Shown here piece by piece: positions 30,251 to 40,541 of a DNA stretch of 64,000 bases. The notes beneath the pieces are model-generated. The model ran no database searches, was not told the DNA's origin, and saw only the letters and a program-made list of their open reading frames with translations. How positions within the stretch are numbered: the stretch's first letter is position 1; the number at the start of each line of letters is the position of its first letter. The position numbers and the translations under genes are program-made. The DNA lies in contig CACRSC010000033.1 in assembly GCA_902651635.1 (NCBI GenBank), positions 124,001 through 188,000 of the forward strand. Reading direction: 5' to 3'. The stretch is from Mastigamoeba balamuthi (lineage: Eukaryota > Evosea > Mastigamoebida > Mastigamoebidae).

Positions 30251-31082
30251 TTCTCGCGGGTCGAACTTCGGTCGTCCGGTTCCTTCGTGGTTCGAAGCAA
30301 GGGGCATGCGCGTTCGGCGATGACGGGGCCGCCGGGCCATGCGGGCGGAATGACGCAGTGCCGCGGTGGCCTCGGCCGGCGTCGATTCGGTTCAAGCACT
30401 CGACACAGTGCCGCTTACGGCGGGAGGAGGCAGCGATGAGGTGGCGCGGGACCGGGCACCGGAGCACTGCCCAGAGTGCGCGGTCATCAATGCGGGGGTC
30501 GTCGCTGCCGGTNGCCCGAGGAAGTGCTCGGACAGGCCGGCGCAGAGAGCGCAGCGGATCTCGTGCTGGCGGCAGCTGCGACACCGCGGGCAGGCGGTGG
30601 TCACGCGCCGGCAGAGCGCCCTCTGCGCCGACATGTGCGCACGCTTCCTCGAGAACATCCGCGTCGACCCCACCACCGTGGTCGAGGCCCCAGGGCCTCG
30701 CTGCCCTTGCCTCTTTGCTGCTGCACCCCCGGCAGCGATACCGGCATCTGTGACGCCGCACTCTGGGGCAGGCCCCGGGGCCAGACCCAGCACCAGCTCG
30801 TCGACGACACCATTGTCCGCCACGGCATCATCCCGGACGCAGTCGCCACTTCCTCCGAGCACTAAGGCGGAGTATTTGAGTCCGTGGCCACAGAGGCTCA
30901 CCGCAATGCGACAGCCACCGCGTTGCCGAGTGCGGCGACCCCCTCTTCCTCTTGCGATGGCACCCTATTTCCAAGAGCAGTATGTCGGGCACCCGCACGA
31001 ACCACCGGCTGGTGGTCGCCAAGGTGATGAGTTGGCAGCCGCCCCTTGGTCCCCGTAGAATGGCACTATGAGAGAAAGTGCA
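30251..31082. other. core between the inverted arms, strand of coding unclear
   Basis: About 830 bp of unique GC-rich sequence. Open frames exist on both strands: on plus (30366-31058) a Cys-bearing stretch, EHCPECAVINAG and PRKCSDR; on minus (30392-30901) another, ACPRCRSCRQHEIRCALC. Either could be a zinc-binding exon. An ambiguous base (N) lies at 30513 inside both. I cannot decide which strand is real. Confidence 0.35.
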
Positions 31083-31555
31083 GAAAGATATTCTCCGCGG
31101 GTGATGTCACACACGATCTCTTCCTCCTGGCCGTGACGTAGGGTCGCGTGCAAACCAATCAGCGCCCACCCGCATCCGCCGTCATCATTTCTTAAAAAGA
31201 CCGCTGCCCCACTTGCCAGAACACGCCACTCGAAGCACAGCGGGTCCTCGCTCGCGGCCAGCACCAGCCTCCGCATCGCGTCGTCTGGTGTCGAGAGCGC
31301 GTCCCCCCGTGCAAGGAGAGGGCCTGCAAGGCCGCGGGACCACGGCGACAACGAGCAGCCCGTCGTGCCGGGCACAGAACAAGATACGCCTCGCACTGCC
31401 CATTCGTGGCTCCCATTCGTGGCCTGCTTGGAGCCTCTTTTGGGGACTGGGAGGGGAGGCAGCGCTGACCGCACGCCACGCCGCGGTGTTGTGCAGGGCG
31501 ACCCGGGCGTGCCTGGCGGACACGTGGCGCAGCGGAGGCGGCGAGTGGCCCTCAT
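30965..31555 (-). CDS. unknown protein, right arm of inverted duplication
   Basis: A minus-strand frame of about 196 codons carries a globular-looking segment: LCFEWRVLASGAAVFLRNDD, GCGWALIGLHATLRHGQEEE and IVCDITRGEYLSAL. Alternating hydrophobic and charged residues suggest a small folded domain, but I do not recognise it. The N-terminal ~80 codons are Arg/Pro-rich and may be upstream of the true start; the ATG at 31353 (MRRLVLAASEDPLCFEW) is an alternative. The 3' end may splice onto the core. The same domain is partly preserved in the left arm, which suggests that the coding segment was duplicated with its flank. Confidence 0.45.
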   Translation of the reverse strand: MRATRRLRCATCPPGTPGSPCTTPRRGVRSALPPLPVPKRGSKQATNGSHEWAVRGVSCSVPGTTGCSLSPWSRGLAGPLLARGDALSTPDDAMRRLVLAASEDPLCFEWRVLASGAAVFLRNDDGGCGWALIGLHATLRHGQEEEIVCDITRGEYLSALSLIVPFYGDQGAAANSSPWRPPAGGSCGCPTYCSWK

Positions 31556-31826
31556 GACCGTGGGTGATGCCGGTGACAGGGATCCCCCAGGGAGCTGACA
31601 CGGGTCACGTCCGCTGGGGGAGCTGACACCGGCTCAACTCCGGAAACAGTGGGCCCTCCGCAGCCCCGCTGCGCCCCCCTCGTTCATCCCCAAAATCCGG
31701 AAAAGAAAACCAAATTTGCCCCGAAAACAGATCCAAAACTGGAAGAAACAAGGAGCCCCAGCAAGCATCACGTTGTCTGAACCGCTCCCGAGTGCTGCTC
31801 TCCCATTCCGATGTGTTTGAGCTCTG
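31083..31826 (-). repeat. right arm of inverted duplication
   Basis: Inverted partner of 29894-30247. Homology covers 31083-31245 and 31650-31826, interrupted by about 405 bp (31246-31649) absent from the left arm. No terminal repeats, target-site duplication or transposase were seen, so a segmental inverted duplication is more likely than a transposon. Confidence 0.8.
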
Positions 31827-31830
31827 CGTC

Positions 31831-32548
31831 GCCGATTCAAATGTGTGTTTTCCCTCGTTACGCCTGGTAGCCCCCGCCGCCTCTCGCCCACCCCTCGCCC
31901 ACCTCCCGCTCAACTCCACGCGAGCGTCACGCGTGATCGCCTCCGTCATCACGTCGCTGATGACGACACGTTCTGCGGCATTCATCTGCGCTGCTACGTC
32001 GGCGACAGGCCGCTGGTCGGGGCGGTGCCGTTGAACCGGTAGAGCTTGGCCTCGGGTGGTTCTCAGAGTCGGTGTGGCTGTCCTCCTCCCACATCATGCC
32101 GATGTCACCGCCGAGCTGCTCATGTGCATTAACGACCTGTGCGGGCCTCATTGCCCTCGCTGTCCACAGTCGATTCATGCCCGGAGCTAATGCGTGAAAA
32201 ACAGACAAATCGAGTGAGTGGGGGGACCAATCCGAGCACACGAAAACTGACGATCACATCTGCACGCTGACATTGAGTGCCCTGAGTACATCGCGGCTCT
32301 CTCTGTCCGGGGCGGCGCGGTTCTCAGAGTCCGTTTTCTGCGGGAGGAAATGACCGGCCAAAAATAGAACATCTCGTCGAAGTCCACCGGTCGTGCACAG
32401 CTCGAGGGAACCCCAAACCAGAGGACCCTCTCGCCACAATCTAACTATTTCCTCCCCGCAAAAGCCGTGCGCCCTCCTCATTCTTCGCGTCTCTTCCGCG
32501 AACCCACACCCAGCAATCCTCCAGAGCCCACAAGTCCGCGGACAAGAT
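31831..32548. other. intergenic, no gene seen
   Basis: 718 bp between the inverted duplication and the next gene. There are only short frames lacking domain signatures. A 5' exon of the following gene could lie in 32390-32540. Confidence 0.35.
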
Positions 32549-33168
32549 ATGCTGCAGAGCCCGCCTCCTGTTCCTCTGCTTCAGGCCCCGCAGCGCCTCT
32601 CCTTCAGGATGTCGCCACCCGCGCTAACCGCACACCTCGCGGATCCTCTTCTCGCCACCCTTCTGTCGGTGAGTCAGCTCCTCCCTACCGCGCGGCCTGC
32701 GGCTATTCCCTCCCCCAATACCCCGCCCAGTTCTCACCGCCCGGGCCTGCGCAGAGTGGGATAAAGCCCATGGTCGTTCCGCAGGCCCCGTCGCCCGAGC
32801 GGTTGGCGAATCTACTGGCGTACGAAATGCCCCGCAGCAAGGACAAGGGGAGCCCCAAGCAGCAGCGGAGGGTACTCAGGCGCGGGATTACCGAGCCCAG
32901 CGCAGTGGCCAGCAAATGGCCGTTGGCCTGTTCGCCTACGTCCTCGAGCAGCCGCTCGCCCAAGGAAGACAACCCTCCCCTCGGACTGCCGGAGCTGCCG
33001 GAGCTGCCCGAGTTCGCAGAGAGGGATCAGCCACTCCGCCAGAGCGCGTCGGACTCGAGGCTCGAAAGGGAGATCAGGTCGCTCGTGAGGCACTCGAGGG
33101 CGCCGTCGCTCCCGGCGACGCAGCGGATAGAAAGGGACGTGGAGAGGATGATGTCTCAGGCTAAGTGA
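32549..33168 (+). CDS. disordered basic protein, function unknown
   Basis: Two exons (32549-32668, 32755-33168) join at a strong GTGAGT donor in phase 0, giving 177 aa. The sequence is Pro/Ser/Arg-rich with short helical pieces (SPERLANLLAYEM, SRLEREIRSLVRHSR, RIERDVERMMSQAK). There is no recognised domain. The start is uncertain: the ATG at 32609 is a second in-frame choice, and an upstream exon is possible. An AATAAA lies at 33288, 120 nt past the stop. Confidence 0.5.
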
Positions 33169-33566
33169 GCAGGAACTCTATTTTTGGATCTCCCAGCCTC
33201 CCTATTTTTCATTTTTGTAATGTCAGGGGAATATGGTCTTCCTCACTCCACATGTCGAGCTTCAGTTCCTAGGTCCCTCCCTGTGGCAATAAAGGCCCTG
33301 CAAATACGACACAGCTTAGTTGTTACTGGCGTTGCACATACCACTCTTTCCTCGGGGACGCCTCTCCAAAGAAAGGGAAACCCTGATCTAACAGGTAGTT
33401 CTATGCCGAGACTCGAAAATAACACTCCCAAGTGCCCTTTTAGACGGTAGGTGGTTGTGTCCAAAACTATAGTGTTGTCATGTACGTGAACGTGTGGGAC
33501 GGGGGGCATGAGATACCTCGTGCACCCATCCACTGATAAACGCGTCCCGGGGGAGACACTCTGCCC
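33169..33566. other. convergent intergenic region
   Basis: 398 bp between two convergent 3' ends, with AATAAA at 33288-33293 on the plus strand. No gene was recognised. Confidence 0.4.
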
Positions 33567-35594
33567 TCACAGCAACGATAACGCTCGCTCTCTACTCGCG
33601 CCGCCGTCCGTGGCCAGCCCCGGGTTCACCTCGAGCGCTGTGAGCACGTCGCGCGCCGTGATTACCATCAGCCGGGCAACTGTCGGCTCCTTGGGCGGCA
33701 GAGGCATCAGCATCAGCGGGTTGTACAGGTGCGTCCCCTGAGCAGCAGAAACTGCGGCTGCTGCCGCTGCCGCTGCGCCCTGCGCCAGCGGTGACGGCGC
33801 CTGCGCTCCGTTGCCGCCAGCAGTCGGCACTGCCTTGGACTGCTGCTGCTGGGACTGCTGCTGTTGCAAGGAGCCGTCTGTCGGCGTGGGTGCGCCGGGA
33901 GTGGGCGCCTGGTGGCCCAGCATGGGCGACGGGGGCGCGCCAGGAGCGCCAGCGAGAGCCGGGGCAGCAAGGTTGCCATTGGTCGGCGTGCCGGACCCTG
34001 CGACTGCATGCACCTGCTGCGCGAGCTGCTGGTTGCGCTGGATCTGGGCGTCCAGCTGGTTGAACAGCATCCGCTGCTGTGCCGCGAACTGCTGCGTGGT
34101 CGACGCCCCGAACGTGCCGCTCACGCTCATGGCGGCCATCGCGGCCTGCGCGTTGGCCTTCTGCTGCAACAGCAGCTGGTGCTGCTGCGACTGGTGCATA
34201 GCGAAGCTGCGGATCTGCTGGCACTGCTGCTGCTGTTGCTGCTGCTGCGTGGACGCGACGGGGTTGCACTCGACGATGCGCGAGCTGGGCGTGCACGAGC
34301 CCACCAGCCCTCGCAGGCGCTCCTCGACTGCTCTCGCCAGCAGCTCCGTGGCGTCTGTCGACACCGACGTGATTCCGCAGTCGCACTCGAGCGCTGTTCG
34401 CTTCACCCTGTTGTGCAGCCTCTGCATCTGGTGCGACAGCATCTGCTCCTTCTCCCTGTCCTTCGACTGCATCTTGGCCTCTGGCGGATGAGGAGGGGGG
34501 AGGTCTCGTCAGTGAGGAGGTGAAACAGTGGGTGTCGGAGGGAGAGGGCAGAGAGACGTGTGGCTCACGCTCTTTCTTGAGGAGCTGTTGCCTCTTCATG
34601 GCGGGGTCCTTCCTGTTGATGCGTTTGCGCTTTGCAGACGGGGGCTGTGCGCTGTCTTCAGGGGATCCGGCCTCGGCCTTGACGCCGCCTCCCGGCGTTG
34701 ACGGGACTGGGGGAGCGAGGACGAAGATGTCTCCATGCGGCGTACCCTCTGCCGAGGCGTGCCTTCGCTTGTGGTCCTTGTCCTTCTCCTTCTCCTTCTC
34801 CTTGTGCTTGTGTGAGTGCTTCTTCTTGTCCTTGTCCTTGTCCTTGTCGTGCTTCTTCTTTTCTCGCTCCTTGTCCTTGTCCTTGCGCTCCTTCTCCTTC
34901 TTCTTCTTGTGCTTGTGGTCGTCCCTGAGCTTCTTCTTGTCGTCCGCCGCCCCCAGGCCCGCCGCCGCGCCGTCGCCGCCCGGGGGCTGCCCCGCCTGCA
35001 GGGCGCCCTCCATCTGCGGCACCTGCATCTGCATCTCCGCCGCCGTCGCCCGCGTGTCCTGGTGCATCCCCGACGCCTTCACGTGCGCGTTCCTCAGCAG
35101 CCCCCGCATCAGCGCGTTGTGCAGCACCGCTGCCCATGCGTGGCCCCCCGCAACCCCCCGCGTCAGCGCTCTCCCCCCGGGTCTTTACCACAGATCAATG
35201 AAATACTCCGACGCCCGGCCACAGGAATTCCGCTCCTCCCCCCGCCAGCCGCGCGCACGCCGCACCTCCCCACCAGCGCCCAGCGCCCCCAGTGCCCCAG
35301 TGCCCGGCGCAGAGGCGCACCCGTGTCGAGCGGAAGGATCTCCGTGATGACATACTCGAGCTCGCGCTTGCTGAGCTTCGTCCCCAGGAACGCGCGGACC
35401 GTCTCCCAGTAGTCGTCGAAGCGCTGGCCGAGCACCTCGCGTATCTTCTCGCGTATCGCGACCGTGTCGACGCGCCCGGCGCTAACCGACGACGACGGCG
35501 CCGGCGCCACGTGGGGGGCCAGCGGGGGCGCTGAGAACCCGGCAACGGCGGGAGGCAGCGCCATTGCTGTCGCCCCGGTGGCGATTGCCTCCAT
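33567..35594 (-). CDS. TADA1: SAGA-type transcriptional adaptor, Tad1/Hfi1 (Ada1) family
   Basis: Three exons (35594-35321, 35129-34569, 34480-33567) give 582 aa. The N-terminal SAGA-Tad1 domain is clear: REKIREVLGQRFDDYWETVR, FLGTKLSKRELEYVITEIL and, across intron 1, LHNALMRGLLRNA. A very long Lys/Asp/Glu/His stretch follows (about 130-200, KDKDKEREKKKHDKDK type), then RKRINRKDPAMKRQQLL. A central conserved part (HNRVKRTALECDCGITSVST...ELLARAVEERLRGL) probably contains the histone-fold helix. The rest is Gln- and Ala-rich. Ada1 pairs with TAF12 in SAGA to recruit histone acetylation. The first ATG in the frame is 35594. Confidence 0.85.
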
Positions 35595-35701
35595 GTGCGA
35601 CGGGAGCGCGATATCCGTGCCCAGAGGCGGTGGAACTTGACCGCACGCTGCCGATAGCCGCGCTGTGTTTATTTTTTTCAAAAAGGAGGATCTTCGAGGG
35701 G

Positions 35702-35710
35702 GAGATATCG
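35702..35710. promoter_or_regulatory. GAGATATCG promoter element (candidate)
   Basis: Lies 40 bp upstream of the RBR ligase ATG (35750) in the 155-bp spacer shared with the divergent Tad1 gene. A TTTTTTTCAAAAAGG stretch is 15 bp away. Confidence 0.4.
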
Positions 35711-35749
35711 CGGTGGGAGATTCCGGTATCTGGGGGTACGACCAAGGGA

Positions 35750-37856
35750 ATGAAGGACAAGAAGAGCATTAGCCGCGGTCCGTGCCGCAAGTGCGACTGC
35801 GACGACTACACGGTCCCCGACACCGCGCACATCTGCGCGTACTGCGGGTGCGCCTGGGCCCGCTGCCTCCGCCTGGTCTCTGAGCCCTCCACCCCCTGGG
35901 CAGGCACTACCCCACGGACCACCAGAACCTCGACAGGCTGCTCCCTCCCGCCCAAGACGCCAGCGCGAGCGCCGCCCGCTCCGCCGCCGCTTCCGGTGCG
36001 CCCGCCACGGGAGGGGATGGCTGTGGTGCGCCCACCCTGACGGGATGTCAGTTGATGCCGATTCCGCAGCGGTCATCCCAGAGCCGCCGGGGCCTGCGGT
36101 GGAGTCAGCGGTTGTTATGGCGCCCGCAGTGCCGCCGCCTGCGCCCGTGGCCTGCGGCAGGTCCTCACCTCTGATACCGCCCGCCGCTGCTCCGAGTGTC
36201 GGTGCGCTGTTGGCGCCGTGCACGCCGTCGTCGTCGTCGTCGCCACCGCCAGAAGTCGAGAGGGGCGACGGCACTGTCGCAGAGAGTGCGTTGCATGTCG
36301 CCTGCCGTTGCTCGGGCCTGAGTTGCGCGCGCAGCCGCCGTGCCAGGGCCGGTGGAGGTGGACGCCGAGACCCTCAGGGCGATAGAGGAGGCGCAGGAGC
36401 CCGAGTACGAGTGCGTTCTGTGCTTCGACGTTCTGCCCGTGTCGAGGTGAGTGCAGTGGCCGCCTCTGTGTGCGCCAACGAGCCGCCCACGCAGGATGTA
36501 CACTGTCGACTGCCCGGCGTCGCATCGGTTCTGCTTCGACTGCCTGTCGAGGTTTGCCAAGCTGTGCATCAAGGAGGGGGTTCCCGTTTTGTGCCCGGCT
36601 CCGGACGGGTCGTGCGAGCACGTGCTGGCAGACGACGAGGTCCTCCAGGTATGGGACGCCGCGCGAATCGCCGCACTGACGGCATGGCGGCAGATTGCAG
36701 CGGCCAGAGCGGATGTCCTGACGCAGGCTGACATTGAGAAGTACCAGGAGCAGACCTTGCTTCGCGGGATCCAGGTCGCGCATGTGCCCTCCTCCCAACT
36801 TTGTCGCTGACAGGCGCGTTTTAGAGCATTCCAGGCATAATTGGTTGCCCGACACCGGGATGCAAGAATTGGGTTGTTCCGTCCGATTCAAGTGAGCGGG
36901 CACCCTATTCATTCGTTGGACACCACTCATTGGGTCGTGCAGGCAAAAAGGAGCGCTGCGTTTGTGAAGCCTGTGGAAACGAGTTCTGTTCCCTGTGTAA
37001 GAGGACCTATCACTACAACACTTCTTGCGAAGAGGTACGGCAATTGTTATGAGATTCTGTCTCAGTTCTTTCTCCTTTGAAGGTGTTCGCTCTGCAAGAG
37101 CGATGGCTGCAGTGGTGCTTGGAGGGGCGCGACCAGTACCACCGCTCCAAGACCGATGCGATTGAGAGAGTCGAGGCCTTGCAGAGGGGCATCGACCAGC
37201 GCAACCAGGAAATTCTGAAGCGCTACCACGTGAGTAATGCACGCACGTTCTTCTTCTCACCGGGACAATGCACCAGGACATGCTGGCAGATGAGCAGTAC
37301 AAACTGGAGAACGGGCGCCTCTGCCCCAAGTGCAAGAGAGTGATCATCAAGGACGGCGGTTGCGACTCCATGGTGTGCGGTCGCGACTACCATGGCGGAA
37401 ATGTTCAAGTGAGCACACACTCGAACCGTTCGTGCCTCACATACACACGTTCGTCAGGATGGCTGCGGAGCCCGTTTCAACTGGCGCACAGCGAAGCGGT
37501 ACAGAGGCACCGCCGGGTCTGCTCCAAAGCTGCAAGCAGACGCGGCAATTCCCGAGATAGCACGCACTGTGGTCCACACGGGTGTCGCGTGTGACTCGTG
37601 CCACACGGAGATTGTGGGGCTGCGCTTCACGTGTGTCAACTGCCCCGCCCTTGACCTGTGCGAGCGTTGCGAGACGGAAGCCACGCTGGCTCACCCGAAC
37701 GACCACGTGTTCCACGTCATAACGAACCCCGAGGACCCCGAGAGGCCCCTGCCCACGGGGGAGCCTGAGCAGCAGCAGCAACACGAACGCGAGTCTGATA
37801 AGTCCAAGTGGAAGGGCCTGTCCCGCCTGGTCGAGTACATCTGGTCCACGCAATGA
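35750..37856 (+). CDS. RBR-type E3 ubiquitin ligase with C-terminal ZZ zinc finger
   Basis: Ten exons are proposed. Reliable ones are 35750-35847, 36335-36446, 36495-36774, 36825-36891, 36943-37034, 37083-37229, 37277-37408 and 37458-37856. A small N-terminal zinc motif (CRKCDCDDYT...CAYCG) is followed by a disordered linker. RING1 is ECVLCFDVLP...CPASHRFCFDC; the IBR has CPTPGCKNWV, CVCEACGNEFC and CKRTYH; RING2 is LCPKCKRVIIKDGGCDSMVC, whose second zinc pair is disrupted by divergence. The catalytic Cys of RBR ligases is expected in the C-x4-C step of RING2. A ZZ domain (CDSCHTEIVGLRF...LCERC) ends the protein. The linker (35904-36334) changes frame twice; the only splices found there would be 26-28 nt, so that part is provisional. 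Confidence 0.85.
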
Positions 37857-38084
37857 CACCCGCTTCGAAGTGTGTGTGTGGGGGGGCTCGAAACATAAAC
37901 AGATGTGAAATTATAAGTTGACCGTTCTGTGTTTGGCGTCCCTTGCGGAGTAGCATAGTTCGTTGCAGCACGCAGAAGACCTTTCCGTATTCCCTCAGCT
38001 GCCCGTGCGCGCGTCCCCATGGTTGCAGGGCCTACCCATACGCACGGGGAGAGCCAGGCAGCCAGGTCGCGCATACGCTCTAAG
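37857..38084. other. convergent intergenic spacer
   Basis: 228 bp between two convergent genes. There is a GT-rich tract near 37871-37885 and an AT-rich stretch 37890-37925. No gene was seen. Confidence 0.35.
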
Positions 38085-40166
38085 CTACTTCGGCGCGGGT
38101 GTCGTGCCCGCCACGAGCGCAAGCAGCTCGTCAAAGTCCTTCATAATCGGCATCAACAACGAGTGCGAGTGTGCCTGCTGCCACACGGCGGCGTACCGCA
38201 GCGCCGCCTCGTACGCGTCCTCGCCAGCGCCTGCCAGCTGTCCGCGGAGCCACGGCATAATAAGCTTCTCTCCGCGCAGCTCGGCGGGCGGCATGATCGT
38301 CCCGAACATCGGCGAGTGCACCGGGGCCACCGCAGGGGAGACGGAGCTGCGCCTCGGCAGCGGCATGCTGGTCCCCGGCGGCGGCGTGGTCGACGGCTGG
38401 GGCGTGAGGTCCAGCCCGAGCGCGGGCGACTGACCCTGGCGCCTCGACCTGCGCTTTGCCAGCGGCTCCGGGCTGTACTCGTCGTCAGACACGGCGGCCG
38501 CCAGAGCCTGCGCAGCCGCCTCGGACGCCTCCCTTCGCGCCCTCTTGGACTGCGGGCCGTCGATGGACGCGGGGGGCGGCGACAGCGCCGGGAGCAGGCC
38601 GATGGCCGGCTGCGGGGACGACAGCGGCGGGGTCGTCGAGGGGATGGACGTCCGGCGCTTGGCCTTGGGCCCGCCCCTGCTGGCCCGCGGGATGCCCGAG
38701 GGCCCCGACGTGGACCCCGAGCCTCGGCGGCGGTACTGCGTCCCGTTGCGCGTGGTGTAGTCCTTGGCCATCGAGACGAGGAGCGGGGGCAGCGTCCACG
38801 GCTTGCCCGACTCGCGGGCGGCGCTGTAGACGGTGGGGCTCCACGGGTCCTCGCCCAGGCAGATGCCGATGCGGTCGAGGTCCTCGCGGTACGCGCCAAA
38901 GTCGACCGAGAACAGGCGACCCTCGGTGACGCCGGGAACAGGGTCGACGGCGAAGTCCTTCATGTCGCTGACGCGCTTGACGGCGAAAAGATTCCTGCCG
39001 CGCGCCGGAGATATCAGTTCCTGATTCCTGAACCATTTTAACTGAACGTACCCAATTGAGTACTCGCCAGGCCTCGACGAGGTGATGGCGTCCGGGGGCA
39101 TGACCCACTGCGACATAGGAGAAGGGCGAGGCTTGTGAGTTGGGGTTAGGTTCTGTGGCGGTTACCTGCAAAAGAATGAGAGCGTGGTAGTGGGCCTCGC
39201 GCTCGGCTCGGATCATCCAGAACGAGTCGTGGTTCTTGAGCTGCTGCTTGATCACGGCCCCGACCTTCCATTGCGCTGCGTTGGCGCGGGGGGCGGTGGC
39301 GCGGGTCGTAGGGTGAATTCTCGGGAATAAAGTCGGGTGTCTGCGGAGTTCTCGCGGTAACGCACGGCGCAGAGCCTGAATCTTCGGGGTTATCGTCCCG
39401 GCCGAGAAGCACCGCTCCTCCCAGCGCCACTTCTCGACGTAGTCGGCCGGCAGCATGTACTTGACCGTCACGGGGCCGTCTGCGCAGTGCAGCACCGCGT
39501 GAGTGGCCTCCGCGTGCAAGAGCGGGCTGGGAGAAGGAGATGGGGGGCTTTAGGGCTCGCCGACCTTTGGGGGTCAGGACCAGCGGGTGGGCGGTCTGGT
39601 TGGGGTCGTCGTTGGCGAAGCGCGGGTCCTCGGACGTGATGTTCTTTGACTCGGGCTGCGCGCGTGGCACGTGTCAGTCAGTTGAAAGTCAGTTCCCTGC
39701 AGGCGCCCCGGTGCTCTCGCCGCACCGGGGGCGCACGCGCGCGCGCCCCCTCGTGGGCGCGGACGAGCCCGCACCGTCCGCGCGCGAGCCCCCCGCCCCC
39801 CGTGTGAAAACCCCCCGTATTTGTGTTGTTGTGCGCGCGCGGGTGCGCGCGTGAGAGGGAGGGGAGGGAGGCCCTTGTCTGTTTTTCGAACCTCGTCGTC
39901 CTCGGTGTCGGAGCTCGGCACCGCGTCCGAATGGGGAGCGTCGTCCTCCTGCCCAGGTGGCGTCAGCGCGGGCGCTGGGGGCCGAGGTTGGGGGCGGCGG
40001 CGCGCACGAGGGGGGTGGCCGTCGGCGGGCCCGGCGGTGTCGGGGGCTGCGGCGACGGGAGGGCTTCGGGCGCCGGCGGGGTCGTAGCGCTGGTGGCGGC
40101 GCTGTTCTCCACGTCCGCGGATGGCGCCTCGGCTCCTTGCGGTACCGCGGGTGCGGCGTTCGACAT
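38085..40166 (-). CDS. nuclear-type protein of unknown family
   Basis: Seven exons (40166-40008, 39948-39892, 39655-39565, 39479-39366, 39275-39166, 39107-39052, 38994-38085) close to 498 aa. The first ~75 aa are Pro/Ala-rich and then acidic (SSDTEDDE). A conserved-looking globular region spans ~80-240: GPVTVKYMLPADYVEKWRWE, QWKVGAVIKQQLKNHDSFW, PGEYSIGNLFAVKRVSDMKD and LDRIGICLGEDPWSP. Basic Ser/Pro-rich sequence with likely nuclear localisation signals (SKRARREA, AKRRSRRQ) follows, and the C-terminus ends in helices. Nuclear location is inferred from these. No family was recognised. Intron 6 (63 nt) could instead be translated, since its length is a multiple of three. Confidence 0.65.
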
Positions 40167-40541
40167 CGGCGGATGCGCTGTGCGCTTTTTGTTTCTTTCA
40201 CGCCCGCGGGCCTCAGTGCTGAGCTCTTGAAAAGAACCGCGGGGGGGACCCTGACGTCATTCGAGAAAAAAGATGCCCCACCCAACAGTACTCCTGGTGC
40301 TGCAAGGGGGAACCACTTCCCCCACACGTGGCCCCGCGGACGCGCGGCCCCCGCGCCTCCTGGGCGCGACCGATCGCCGGAACCCGCGCAGTCACCGTTA
40401 TTTGACAGCGCTTTTGTCCTTTTTTCTACCGCGCAACAGGCATTTCCAGCACACACGGGACGAAAGAGGGGGGACGAGGTCCCTCAGACGTATTCGATTT
40501 GGGGGGTGGGGAAAGAGCGAGGGGGGTGGGGTGCTTGTTTG
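40167..40541. other. intergenic, promoter of the preceding minus-strand gene
   Basis: 375 bp. A GCTCTTGAAAAGAACC stretch (about 40219-40236) lies some 55-70 bp upstream of the ATG at 40166; CTTGAAAA also stands before the MBOAT gene. No exon was recognised. Confidence 0.35.

Noticed and set aside
29894-31826. Inverted arms as terminal inverted repeats of a DNA transposon
   Set aside because: Arms are unequal, internally deleted and contain a coding segment; no target-site duplication or transposase seen.
35595-35681. N-terminal extension of the Tad1 protein (KKINTARLSAACG)
   Set aside because: The frame upstream of 35594 has no ATG; the A-rich stretch looks like promoter sequence.
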